NCBI GenBank assembly: GCA_045578725.1
Contig: JAZNKS010000123.1
Location: forward strand, 1-64,000
Direction: 5' to 3'
DNA: 64,000 nt
From: Flemingiibacterium sp045578725
GTDB lineage: Bacteria; Bacillota; Clostridia; Oscillospirales; CAG-272
Shown here one piece after another: positions 35,476 to 42,457 of this stretch. Each line of letters starts with the position of its first letter. The stretch's first letter is position 1. The notes below the pieces were generated by a model that did not search any database, had not been told where the DNA came from, and saw nothing but the letters and a program-made list of their open reading frames with translations. The position numbers were made by a program, and so were the translations under genes.

Positions 35476-36189
35476 TTATGTAATCGAAATTGTCTGTTTG
35501 CCGTAAGTCACGCGGCAGGGCGGAAGATCCGCAAACGGGGTGTGTCCGTACTTGGAGTAGGAGCGGTTGGCAAGCCCGCGTTCGGAAATCAGACGTACCA
35601 GCCAGAGCGGAAGATGAATTCCGCTTTTGACCTCCATGACGCAGTAACAATCCTTCATCACCGGTGTTCCATGGGTACCAAGCCGCAGATCCAGATCCCC
35701 GGTCCGGATCCGCAGATCGGAGTCGAAGGTGACCCGGAGCCGCTCCTCGCCGGATGCTGCATAGGCCAGCCGCTCATAGCTGACAACGGAGGCCGGTGCC
35801 AGCCGCTCGGATTCGATCATCCGCAGAATATCCCGGGCCGGTCCGTCCGGTGTGAAGCCTTCCTGCCAGATCCGCTCATTTTCGGCAAGAGCTGCTGCGC
35901 GGCGCTGTTTGACGGAGCGTCCGAGATGCTTGGATTTGATTTCAAAAAAAGACAGGGTGTCATCCGCCGTATCGTTTCCGTAAACCCGGAGCCTCAGCTT
36001 ACAGCGGTAGGGCTCACGATCGTAGGTCTGATGATACAGCCGGTGCCGGGTATCGTCAAAGTACAGACTGGATACCGTATAAGCCTTGCCGCCTCCGTAG
36101 CGATCCGGCGGCATCTGCCCGGCGATCCGGGGCTGCAGAGCCTCATAGTCCGAAAGAGAGAGCGGAAATTTGTATTCGCAGCGTTCCAA
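35476..36189 (-). CDS. VTC-domain (polyphosphate polymerase-like) protein
   Basis: The 237-residue protein has the triphosphate-tunnel VTC fold: RCEYKFPLS (ERYEYKY-like start), SSLYFDDTRHRLYHQ, KLRLRVYG, FFEIKSKHLGRSVKQR, and VMEVKSG. The charged tunnel residues seem intact. Yeast Vtc4 makes polyphosphate; bacterial members are mostly untested. I use a TTG start at 36189 because CGGAGG lies ahead of it and because a perfect promoter occupies 36221-36249, inside the longer possible frame. It is first in a four-gene operon. Confidence 0.85.
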   Translation of the reverse strand: MERCEYKFPLSLSDYEALQPRIAGQMPPDRYGGGKAYTVSSLYFDDTRHRLYHQTYDREPYRCKLRLRVYGNDTADDTLSFFEIKSKHLGRSVKQRRAAALAENERIWQEGFTPDGPARDILRMIESERLAPASVVSYERLAYAASGEERLRVTFDSDLRIRTGDLDLRLGTHGTPVMKDCYCVMEVKSGIHLPLWLVRLISERGLANRSYSKYGHTPFADLPPCRVTYGKQTISIT

Positions 36190-36220
36190 TGGCAGCCTCC
36201 GTTCGTTCTTGCTTTCTTTC

Positions 36221-36249
36221 ATTATACACGATAAACGCTGTTTCGTCAA
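36221..36249 (-). promoter_or_regulatory. SigA promoter of the VTC-DUF4956-CotH-WbsX operon
   Basis: On the minus strand, TTGACG (36244-36249), a 17-bp spacer and TATAAT (36221-36226). Confidence 0.85.
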
Positions 36250-36369
36250 CTGTAAATGAAAAGATCACGCGAAAAACTTCCTGTCCGTCTCCCGGAGCGC
36301 CTTCACTTGTTGCAATATTCGATAAATTCCCGGCGGAAAGGGGCAAGATTTGAATGCAATGTTACAAAA

Positions 36370-36401
36370 TTTGAAATTTTTCAAAAAACCCCTTGTATAA
36401 A
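36370..36401 (+). promoter_or_regulatory. Possible gap promoter region with an inverted repeat
   Basis: The inverted repeat TTTGAAA-TT-TTTCAAA (36370-36385) overlaps a -35-like TTGAAA. TATAAA (36396-36401) lies 19 bp on, a long spacer. The repeat could be an operator. The rest of the 328-bp VTC-gap interval is AT-rich with nothing else recognised. Confidence 0.4.
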
Positions 36402-36517
36402 AGGGGAAAATGAGGTAAAATATTAGAGGACGGAATTTTTTGATCGTTCAAATTTTAACGATATTTCGCCCGCGTTCACACGTCAAAAATTTATTTATAT
36501 ATTTTGGAGGATTTACC

Positions 36518-37531
36518 ATGTCTGTTAAAGTTGCTATTAACGGCTTCGGCCGTATCGGCCGTCTGGCTTTCCGTCAGATGTTCGGTGCTGAGGGCTACGA
36601 GATCGTCGCTATCAACGACCTGACCAGCCCCGCTATGCTCGCTCACCTGCTCAAGTACGACACCGCTCAGGGTCGTTATGACGGTCACACCGTTGAGGCT
36701 GGCGAGGACAGCATCACTGTTGACGGCAAGACCATCAAGATCTACGCTGAGAAGAACGCAGCTGACTGCCCCTGGAAGGCTCTCGACGTTGACGTTGTTC
36801 TCGAGTGCACCGGCTTCTACACCTCTAAGGAGAAGTCCCAGGCACACATCGATGCCGGCGCGAAGAAGGTTGTTATCTCCGCTCCCGCAGGCAACGATCT
36901 GAAGACCATCGTATACAGCGTAAACGAGAAGACCCTCACCACTGAGGACAAGATCATCTCCGCTGCATCCTGCACCACCAACTGCCTCGCTCCCATGGCA
37001 AAGGCTCTGAACGATTACGCTCCCATCCTCTCCGGTATCATGACCACCGTTCATGCTTACACCGGCGACCAGATGATCCTCGACGGTCCCCACAGAAAGG
37101 GTGACCTCCGCCGTGCCCGCGCAGGTGCTCAGAACATCGTTCCGAACTCCACCGGCGCTGCAAAGGCTATCGGCCTCGTAATTCCCGAGCTGAACAAGAA
37201 GCTCATCGGTTCCGCACAGCGCGTTCCGACCTGCACCGGTTCCACCACCATCCTCGTTGCTGTTGTTAAGGGCAAGGATGTTTCCGTTGAAGGCATCAAC
37301 GCTGCTATGAAGGCTGCTTCCTCCGAGTCCTTCGGCTACAACACCGAAGAGATCGTATCCTCCGACGTTATCGGTATGCGTTACGGCTCGCTGTTCGATG
37401 CAACCCAGACCATGGTTACCAAGATCGATGACGATACCTACCAGGTACAGGTTGTTTCGTGGTACGACAACGAGAACTCCTACACCAGCCAGATGGTTCG
37501 CACCATCAAGTACTTCGCTGAGCTTGCATAA
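36518..37531 (+). CDS. gap: Glyceraldehyde-3-phosphate dehydrogenase
   Basis: This NAD-dependent glycolytic enzyme is 337 residues long, with the Rossmann start KVAINGFGRIGRLAFRQ and catalytic Cys in SAASCTTNCLAP (near 151). The tail is WYDNENSYTSQMV. The ATG at 36518 is preceded by TTGGAGGA. Its codon use (many GCT, GTT, CGT) differs from the GCC/GCG-rich neighbours, as expected for very high expression. It ends at a strong terminator shared with the convergent DUF89 gene. Confidence 0.97.
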   Translation: MSVKVAINGFGRIGRLAFRQMFGAEGYEIVAINDLTSPAMLAHLLKYDTAQGRYDGHTVEAGEDSITVDGKTIKIYAEKNAADCPWKALDVDVVLECTGFYTSKEKSQAHIDAGAKKVVISAPAGNDLKTIVYSVNEKTLTTEDKIISAASCTTNCLAPMAKALNDYAPILSGIMTTVHAYTGDQMILDGPHRKGDLRRARAGAQNIVPNSTGAAKAIGLVIPELNKKLIGSAQRVPTCTGSTTILVAVVKGKDVSVEGINAAMKAASSESFGYNTEEIVSSDVIGMRYGSLFDATQTMVTKIDDDTYQVQVVSWYDNENSYTSQMVRTIKYFAELA

Positions 37532-37550
37532 GTTCAGATAAAGGAAAAAC

Positions 37551-37580
37551 AAAAGGGAACGGATTCATCCGTTCCCTTTT
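37551..37580. terminator. Bidirectional terminator after gap
   Basis: A 13-bp perfect stem (37551-37563 / 37568-37580) with a TTCA loop has A-run and T-run flanks. It serves gap and the opposing DUF89 gene. Confidence 0.92.
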
Positions 37581-37587
37581 TGTGTTC

Positions 37588-38475
37588 TCAGAAATCTGCT
37601 GGGACAGCTCGCTCCCGCAGGAACATCCCTGTGCATGGGCTGACGCCGAAGCGCTCGGAAAACAGCCGGCACTTGCAGAGAAAGAGATAATAGACATTGA
37701 GTCCGCAGTGATAGAGCGTTTCGAAATTCCCCTGTCCCTTGGAAAGGATGACATCCGCTGTGTCTATGGCCTGTCGGGCTTCTTCGCTGATCCGTGCCAG
37801 GCTGGTTCCGGCAATTTGTGTACCGTTTGCGATAACGGGCACGGTATCGGTCAGCCCGACCTGAAGGGCATCATCCATTGTCGCATCGTTGAGCACCGGC
37901 CGGCCGCGAACGATTGCCCGGACCGAAAGGTGAGGGAAACGCTCGCGGATGACTTCGATCAGCAGCTTGTCAAGGAGAATCTCGCCGCAGTTGTCGGTGA
38001 GATAAACCAGCGAGCGGGCCGAGGCAAGATCGGCACAGAAATCCGAAAAAACAGCCCCGTCAAGGGGGATTCCCGATGCCTGCTCCAGCTGATGACCGAG
38101 CTTTGCCTCATCGACATTCTCCATGGCACCGAAATCGATGTAGTTGCCGACCAGCGCATAGCCGATGGCGGCACGGAGGGGATCGGGAGCGGCATGGATT
38201 TCGCACCGGATTGCTTTCTCACGCTGCAGAACCAGATGGTTGAAATGCCGCTTCAGTTCCCCCGCATCATTGGCAAAGCCGAGGCGGGCCTTTTCTTCGT
38301 CAATCCGCTCCAGCACCTCGGGAGCGCTCTCCGATGCGGCGGCTGTGCCGAGGATGCGCAGGACCGACTGCGTATAGGCAAGCCTGACCGGGGCCGGAAA
38401 ATCGGGCGGACAGGCGTTAAGATGCTTGTCGAGCAGACAACGGATGCAGGTGGGATGGAGCTTGATCGGATTCAT
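37588..38475 (-). CDS. DUF89 (ARMT1-like) metal-dependent phosphatase
   Basis: The 295-residue protein has the DUF89 features: N-terminal Cys pair (PTCIRCLLDKHL), metal-binding YLTDNCGEILLDKLL, VVRGRPVLND-type strand (AIVRGRPVLNDAT) and LSKGQGNFETL. Family members are metal-dependent phosphatases that remove damaged or unwanted phosphometabolites such as fructose phosphates. That would suit a place beside gap, but the substrate is not shown by sequence. Confidence 0.88.
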   Translation of the reverse strand: MNPIKLHPTCIRCLLDKHLNACPPDFPAPVRLAYTQSVLRILGTAAASESAPEVLERIDEEKARLGFANDAGELKRHFNHLVLQREKAIRCEIHAAPDPLRAAIGYALVGNYIDFGAMENVDEAKLGHQLEQASGIPLDGAVFSDFCADLASARSLVYLTDNCGEILLDKLLIEVIRERFPHLSVRAIVRGRPVLNDATMDDALQVGLTDTVPVIANGTQIAGTSLARISEEARQAIDTADVILSKGQGNFETLYHCGLNVYYLFLCKCRLFSERFGVSPCTGMFLRERAVPADF

Positions 38476-38504
38476 GGGTGTACCTCGTGTTTGTGATGGA
38501 TATC

Positions 38505-38533
38505 ATTATAGCAGAATGGGCGGATTTTGTCAA
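38505..38533 (-). promoter_or_regulatory. SigA promoter of the DUF89 gene
   Basis: On the minus strand, TTGACA (38528-38533), a 17-bp spacer and TATAAT (38505-38510), a perfect match. Confidence 0.88.
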
Positions 38534-38549
38534 GAGCATTCCCGGAACG

Positions 38550-38578
38550 GAATATTCCCGCTTCCGGCTTCATATATA
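38550..38578 (+). promoter_or_regulatory. SigE-type sporulation promoter of spoIVA
   Basis: GAATATT (38550-38556), a 14-bp spacer and CATATATA (38571-38578) fit the mother-cell SigE pattern KMATATT-N14-CATACAHT. No SigA promoter is seen, consistent with sporulation-only expression. Confidence 0.72.
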
Positions 38579-38610
38579 TGGTACAGCTGAATATACAAGG
38601 AGGAAGAATC

Positions 38611-40089
38611 ATGACAGAACCTTCGATTTATAAGGATATCGCCGAGCGGACCGCCAATACCTTTTATCTCGGCGTGATCGGCCCGGTGCGGACAGGCAAA
38701 TCCACCTTCATCAAGAAATTCATGGAAGCGCTGGTGATTCCCAATATCCGCGACGAGCATGAGCGGGAGCGGGCCAGAGATGAAATGCCCCAGAGCGCCG
38801 CCGGCAAAACGGTGATGACAACCGAACCGAAATTTGTTCCGGATGAGGCGGTGGAAATCACACTTTCGGACAACGCGGTGATGAAGGTGAAAATGATCGA
38901 CTGCGTTGGCTATATCGTTCCCGATGCGATCGGTCATATCGAGGACGGTCATGCCCGAATGGTCCATACCCCCTGGCAGGAGGAACCGATGCCCTTTACC
39001 GCAGCCGCTGAGCTCGGTACGCGCAAGGTTATCACCGAGCATTCCACCGTCGGGATGCTTGTGACAACCGACGGAAGCATTGGCGAAATCCCCCGCTCTG
39101 CTTATGTGGAGGCAGAGGAGCGGGTCGTCCGTGAGCTGAAGCAGATCAATAAACCCTTCGCTGTCATCCTGAATTCGGCAGATCCGGAGGGCGAGGCGGC
39201 CATACGGCTGGCCTATGAGCTGGAGGAAAAATACGGTGTACCGGTCGCGCTGGTTAATTGCCTGGAGCTGGACGGCGATGATATCCGGCAAATTCTGGAG
39301 CTGGTACTGGCGGAATTTCCGGTCTGCGAGATCCATGTGAATCTGCCGGAATGGGTGGGAGCGCTGGAAAAAACGCATAAGCTGCCCATGCAGATCAACG
39401 ATTATATCATGGAGCGGGCTCGCAGGATTGTGCGGATCGGTGAGATTCCCCGCATATTCGGTGCGGAGGATGAGAGCGGCTGTATCAAAGCCGTCCGGGT
39501 GGATCGGATCGATCTCGGAAAAGGATGTGCCGAGCTGTCTGTCGAGCTGTGCGAGGGGCTGTATTATCAGACGATCAGCGAGATGTGCGGGCTTCCCATC
39601 ACGGGCGAGAAGCAGCTGATCACTCTGCTCCGGGAGCTGGCGGAGATGAAGGAGAAGTATGATCGCGTGGCGCTGGCGCTGGAGGATGTGAACAGCAAGG
39701 GGTACGGAATTGTCATGCCCAAGACCGAGGATCTGCGGCTGGAGGAGCCGGAGATCGTCAAGCAGGCCGGGGGGTACGGTGTCCGTCTGCGGGCATCGGC
39801 ACCCAGCATCCATATGATCCGCGCCAATATCGAAACGGAGATCAGCCCGGTGGTCGGCACGGAGCAGCAGTCGGAGGAGCTGGTCAAGACCATGCTCAAG
39901 GAGTTCGAGGAGGATCCGAAGAAGATCTGGGAATCGAATATGTTCGGCAAAACGCTGTATCAGCTGATCAATGAAGGGCTGCACGCCAAGCTTGAGCATA
40001 TGCCGGAGGATGCGCGCGCCAAGCTGTCGGAAACGCTCCAGCGGATCATCAACGAGGGAAGCGGCGGTCTGATCTGCATAATTTTATAA
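38611..40089 (+). CDS. spoIVA: Stage IV sporulation protein A (coat basement ATPase)
   Basis: SpoIVA polymerises with ATP on the forespore surface to form the base of the spore coat. At 492 residues it has the same length as Bacillus SpoIVA. It has Walker A GPVRTGKST (24-32), a VKMIDCVGYIVPDA Walker B/switch region, TDGSIGEIPR, and the C-terminal EGLHAKLEHMPEDARAKL...GGLICIIL. The ATG at 38611 has AAGGAGG upstream. Presence of this gene implies an endospore former. Confidence 0.96.
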   Translation: MTEPSIYKDIAERTANTFYLGVIGPVRTGKSTFIKKFMEALVIPNIRDEHERERARDEMPQSAAGKTVMTTEPKFVPDEAVEITLSDNAVMKVKMIDCVGYIVPDAIGHIEDGHARMVHTPWQEEPMPFTAAAELGTRKVITEHSTVGMLVTTDGSIGEIPRSAYVEAEERVVRELKQINKPFAVILNSADPEGEAAIRLAYELEEKYGVPVALVNCLELDGDDIRQILELVLAEFPVCEIHVNLPEWVGALEKTHKLPMQINDYIMERARRIVRIGEIPRIFGAEDESGCIKAVRVDRIDLGKGCAELSVELCEGLYYQTISEMCGLPITGEKQLITLLRELAEMKEKYDRVALALEDVNSKGYGIVMPKTEDLRLEEPEIVKQAGGYGVRLRASAPSIHMIRANIETEISPVVGTEQQSEELVKTMLKEFEEDPKKIWESNMFGKTLYQLINEGLHAKLEHMPEDARAKLSETLQRIINEGSGGLICIIL

Positions 40090-40116
40090 TTTCACCGAAA
40101 AAATTTTGAAAAGCCC

Positions 40117-40145
40117 TTGACAAGCAGGAGAAGATATGCTATAAT
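40117..40145 (+). promoter_or_regulatory. SigA promoter of tRNA-Glu
   Basis: TTGACA (40117-40122), a 17-bp spacer and TATAAT (40140-40145) with an extended TGC: full consensus, as expected for a stable RNA. Confidence 0.92.
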
Positions 40146-40163
40146 ATATCTGTTCTCTGGTGA

Positions 40164-40238
40164 GGCCTGTTGGTCAAGCGGCTAAGACGTCGCCCTCTCA
40201 AGGCGAAAACATGGGTTCGATTCCCGTACGGGTCACCA
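40164..40238 (+). tRNA. tRNA-Glu (anticodon CTC)
   Basis: The 75-base gene includes an encoded CCA. Acceptor GGCCTGT pairs with ACGGGTC; the D arm, anticodon stem TCGCC/GGCGA with loop CTCTCAA, and T arm with TTCGATT are all present. Anticodon CTC reads GAG. The sequence closely follows Firmicute tRNA-Glu. It is transcribed from a perfect promoter and followed by the first of four similar terminators. Confidence 0.95.
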
Positions 40239-40242
40239 AAAT

Positions 40243-40278
40243 AAAAAACCATCCACAACGTGGATGGTTTTTTATTTT
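40243..40278 (+). terminator. Terminator 1 of the tRNA/repeat array
   Basis: Stem CCATCCAC / GTGGATGG with loop AAC, A-run before and T-run after. Confidence 0.92.
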
Positions 40279-40402
40279 GATTATCCGAGCGCGGAAACAA
40301 ATCCTGCGAATGGCCGCTGAACAAACACACTGCACAGACAATACGCCATTCGCCTCGCCCGCTGTAGCGGGCGGTGCGATTCCCCGTACGGGATCCCCCG
40401 AG

Positions 40403-40431
40403 CCACCCACAACGTGGGTGGTTTTTATTTT
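40403..40431 (+). terminator. Terminator 2 of the repeat array
   Basis: Stem CCACCCAC / GTGGGTGG with loop AAC and a T-run. Compared with terminator 1, a T-A pair is replaced by C-G on both arms. Confidence 0.88.
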
Positions 40432-40555
40432 GGTGATTCGCGTGTCGAAGCGAATCCTGCGAATGGCCGCTGAACAAACACATCCCACAAACAATATGCC
40501 ATTCGCATTACCTGCCGCGCAGGTGTTGCGATTCCCCCGTACGGCATTCTACGGA

Positions 40556-40585
40556 CCATCCACAACGTGGATGGTTTTTTATTTT
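40556..40585 (+). terminator. Terminator 3 of the repeat array
   Basis: Stem CCATCCAC / GTGGATGG with loop AAC, then TTTTTTATTTT. Confidence 0.88.
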
Positions 40586-40709
40586 GCTGATTCGCGCGTC
40601 GAAACCAATCCTGCGAATGGCCGCTGAACAAACACATCACACAAACAATATGCCATTCGCATCACCTGCCGCGCAGGTGTTGCGATTCCCCCGTACGGTA
40701 TTCTACAGA

Positions 40710-40739
40710 CCATCCACAGCGTGGATGGTTTTTTATTTT
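40710..40739 (+). terminator. Terminator 4 of the repeat array
   Basis: Stem CCATCCAC / GTGGATGG with loop AGC, then TTTTTTATTTT. Confidence 0.88.
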
Positions 40740-40783
40740 GATAATCCGAGCGCGGAAACAAACTCTGCGAATGGCCGCGGCCT

Positions 40784-41407
40784 TTATTCGTGCTTATAAA
40801 TAATCTGATCGCAGGATAAATGGGCCGCCGATATATCTCCGGAACATTCTATCGTTCCGGCTTCAATTTTATAGCAGTCCGTTATGCCGCCGCAGGCGAT
40901 TTTTTGTGCATTCAACTCGTTGACCTTTATACTGCCTCCGGCTTTTACATCGCCGTTGATTGAACTGCTATGTATGCTCTGATGGCAAACAACATCACCG
41001 TTTATGGAGCTGTCGGCAATAATATGTCCGTAAACCTCCACCTTAAAGTATTGTGTCCGATCGTTGCAATCGTGAGGAAAGGCAATTTCAATGGGCGGTT
41101 CATCCGAGGAAAACGTCGGCGTAACCTTTAATACTTTTGTCCCTCGCATTTGAACTACCCGAATAATATCATCATCTTTCATGAAGGAGTGAAGGTCTGA
41201 ATAGGCCATAATGTTATCCGAGAACAGGGCATCGATTGAAACACCAAACAGCTTTGCAATGTCTGGAAGCAATGCGATATCCGGTGTGTTGGCATTGTTC
41301 TCCCACTTCGAAACGGCTTGATAGGACACTCCGAGCTGCTCGGCAACCTGATCCTGGGTGAGCTTCTTCTGCTGACGCAGGTGTCTGATATTATTGCCAA
41401 TATTCAT
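40784..41407 (-). CDS. XRE regulator fused to a bactofilin-like beta-repeat domain
   Basis: The 207-residue protein has an N-terminal helix-turn-helix (about 5-58: IRHLRQQKKLTQDQVAEQLG, then VSYQAVSKWENN). The C-terminal half has short repeated strands with G/N turns (SSINGDV, HSSSINGDVKAGGSI, IECSGDISA) like the right-handed beta-helix of bactofilins/DUF583. This could let the regulator assemble. I chose the ATG at 41407 with GAAGGGA upstream. It has its own promoter. Targets are unknown. Confidence 0.82.
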   Translation of the reverse strand: MNIGNNIRHLRQQKKLTQDQVAEQLGVSYQAVSKWENNANTPDIALLPDIAKLFGVSIDALFSDNIMAYSDLHSFMKDDDIIRVVQMRGTKVLKVTPTFSSDEPPIEIAFPHDCNDRTQYFKVEVYGHIIADSSINGDVVCHQSIHSSSINGDVKAGGSIKVNELNAQKIACGGITDCYKIEAGTIECSGDISAAHLSCDQIIYKHE

Positions 41408-41433
41408 CCGATCCACTCCCTTCCGGTAAACTT

Positions 41434-41462
41434 ATTATAACACCTTTTGCTGGATATTTCAA
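41434..41462 (-). promoter_or_regulatory. SigA promoter of the XRE/bactofilin-like gene
   Basis: On the minus strand, TTGAAA (41457-41462), a 17-bp spacer and TATAAT (41434-41439). Confidence 0.8.
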
Positions 41463-41581
41463 TAAAGCGCAGCTCTTGTTTCTCAACTGTGTCTTGAGTT
41501 TTTCTGCTGTTTTCCGGGAGTAACCGAAGGCTTACTGTCCGGTGGAGTCATTTTGTCCATGCGCTGAGCGAAATAACTCAT

Positions 41582-42142
41582 TCATGCCCTCTCCAGCTTC
41601 TTCTGCATAAAATATTCCGTCAGCATCCGCCCGTCTTTTAATCTGTAGGCCCGCGGCCGCTCGCCGACAATTATAAATCCGAACTTTTCATAGAGAGCCT
41701 TTGCGCGGTCATTGCCTTCCACAAATTCAAGCTCAACGATTTCGACTCCCGGCCTTGCTTCTGCCGCAGAAATCAGCTCGGTGAACATTGCGGAACCGAT
41801 TCCGAGATTCCAGTACTCTTTGCGAAGGGCGATGGCAACCACGGCGCGGTGAGCGGTTTTGATTCCCCGGTTGAACCGGATTTCGCAGCTCCCGGCGATA
41901 CGGTTGCCTATATAACAGGCGATAGGCAGGAGGTCCTGCGAATCCCTGCCGTTCCGGATCCATTTTTCTTCACCCTCGACGGTGATGCTGTCCCATTCTT
42001 CGGGATACCGGGAAAGGTAATCCGTTTCGCCGGAGGCTTCCCGGATGCCGGTCAGCATTTTTTCGGCATCTTCCGGGCGCGGTGTACGCAATACGGCGGT
42101 GCGGCCATCCCGCAGGATGATGGTTTTGTCTTCAAAAATCAA
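41582..42142 (-). CDS. GNAT-family N-acetyltransferase
   Basis: The 186-residue protein has the GNAT acetyl-CoA fold: VVAIALRKEYWNLGIGSAMFTELI (motif A region, Q/RxxGxG-like), EIVELEFVEGNDRAKALYEKFGF (motif B), and a C-terminal YFMQKKL strand. It acetylates a small molecule or protein amine that cannot be identified here. The start is TTG at 42142, preceded by AAAGGAGAA. An inverted repeat (42171-42187) lies upstream. Confidence 0.88.
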   Translation of the reverse strand: MIFEDKTIILRDGRTAVLRTPRPEDAEKMLTGIREASGETDYLSRYPEEWDSITVEGEEKWIRNGRDSQDLLPIACYIGNRIAGSCEIRFNRGIKTAHRAVVAIALRKEYWNLGIGSAMFTELISAAEARPGVEIVELEFVEGNDRAKALYEKFGFIIVGERPRAYRLKDGRMLTEYFMQKKLERA

Positions 42143-42170
42143 GGTGAGTTTTCTCCTTTCTGAATAACAC

Positions 42171-42187
42171 GCATACGTTGTGTATGC
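42171..42187. promoter_or_regulatory. Inverted repeat upstream of the GNAT gene
   Basis: GCATAC-GTTGT-GTATGC is an operator-like dyad 29 bp before the GNAT start. No matching promoter boxes were identified. Confidence 0.35.
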
Positions 42188-42208
42188 TCATCGGGCCGGC
42201 CGGCAGTC

Positions 42209-42457
42209 TCAGCTTGACAGCCCTTTGAGATTGTCAATCCGCTCGGGATTTTCGCCGGATGCCCATTCCTTTAATTTCGCACACGGAAATTCCCGACAGA
42301 GGCCGCAATGCTCCTGTCCCTTTTGGCGATTGCAGAAATACAGCTCGCATTCGCCCCAGAAGACCTTTCCTTCGGATGCCTGACAGCCGGGACAGCCCTG
42401 CTCCTCTCTATGGCGGCAGTTATGGCAATCGATGCCGCAGATGCTGTAACGGTTCAT
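42209..42457 (-). CDS. DUF3795 cysteine-rich protein
   Basis: The 82-residue protein has CGIDCHNCRHREEQGCPGC at its N-terminus and more cysteines later (ECELYFC, HCGLCREFPC), the DUF3795 pattern that probably binds zinc or an iron-sulphur cluster. It overlaps the end of the isomerase gene by 4 bp (ATGA), so it is translated in that operon. The function is unknown. Confidence 0.87.
   Translation of the reverse strand: MNRYSICGIDCHNCRHREEQGCPGCQASEGKVFWGECELYFCNRQKGQEHCGLCREFPCAKLKEWASGENPERIDNLKGLSS

Larger units (their letters stand above)
40279..40780. repeat. Tandem ~154-bp structured repeat array (3 full units + 1 partial)
   Basis: Units run 40279-40431, 40432-40585, 40586-40739 and, partial, 40740-40780, with a period of 153-154 bp. 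Each full unit holds hairpin a (GCGAATGGC/GCCATTCGC, unit 1 at 40306-40314 and 40345-40353), the constant TGAACAAACAC loop, a GC hairpin b, a GATTCCC(CC)GTACGG segment like the tRNA T-arm/acceptor end, and a terminator. Hairpin b differs between units (GCCCGCTGTAGCGGGC against ACCTGCCGCGCAGGT), yet pairing is kept. Short ORFs across it are not credible genes. Confidence 0.85.

Noticed and set aside
40139..40761. Short ORFs on both strands across the tRNA and repeat array, with segments like GNRTHVFALRGRRLSRL
   Set aside because: They are translations of the tRNA antisense strand and of the repeat units, and they recur with each copy. None has a ribosome site or family match.
40279..40780. CRISPR array
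   Set aside because: The repeat period is ~154 bp with long variable hairpins and terminators. There are no short identical repeats, unique spacers or cas genes.
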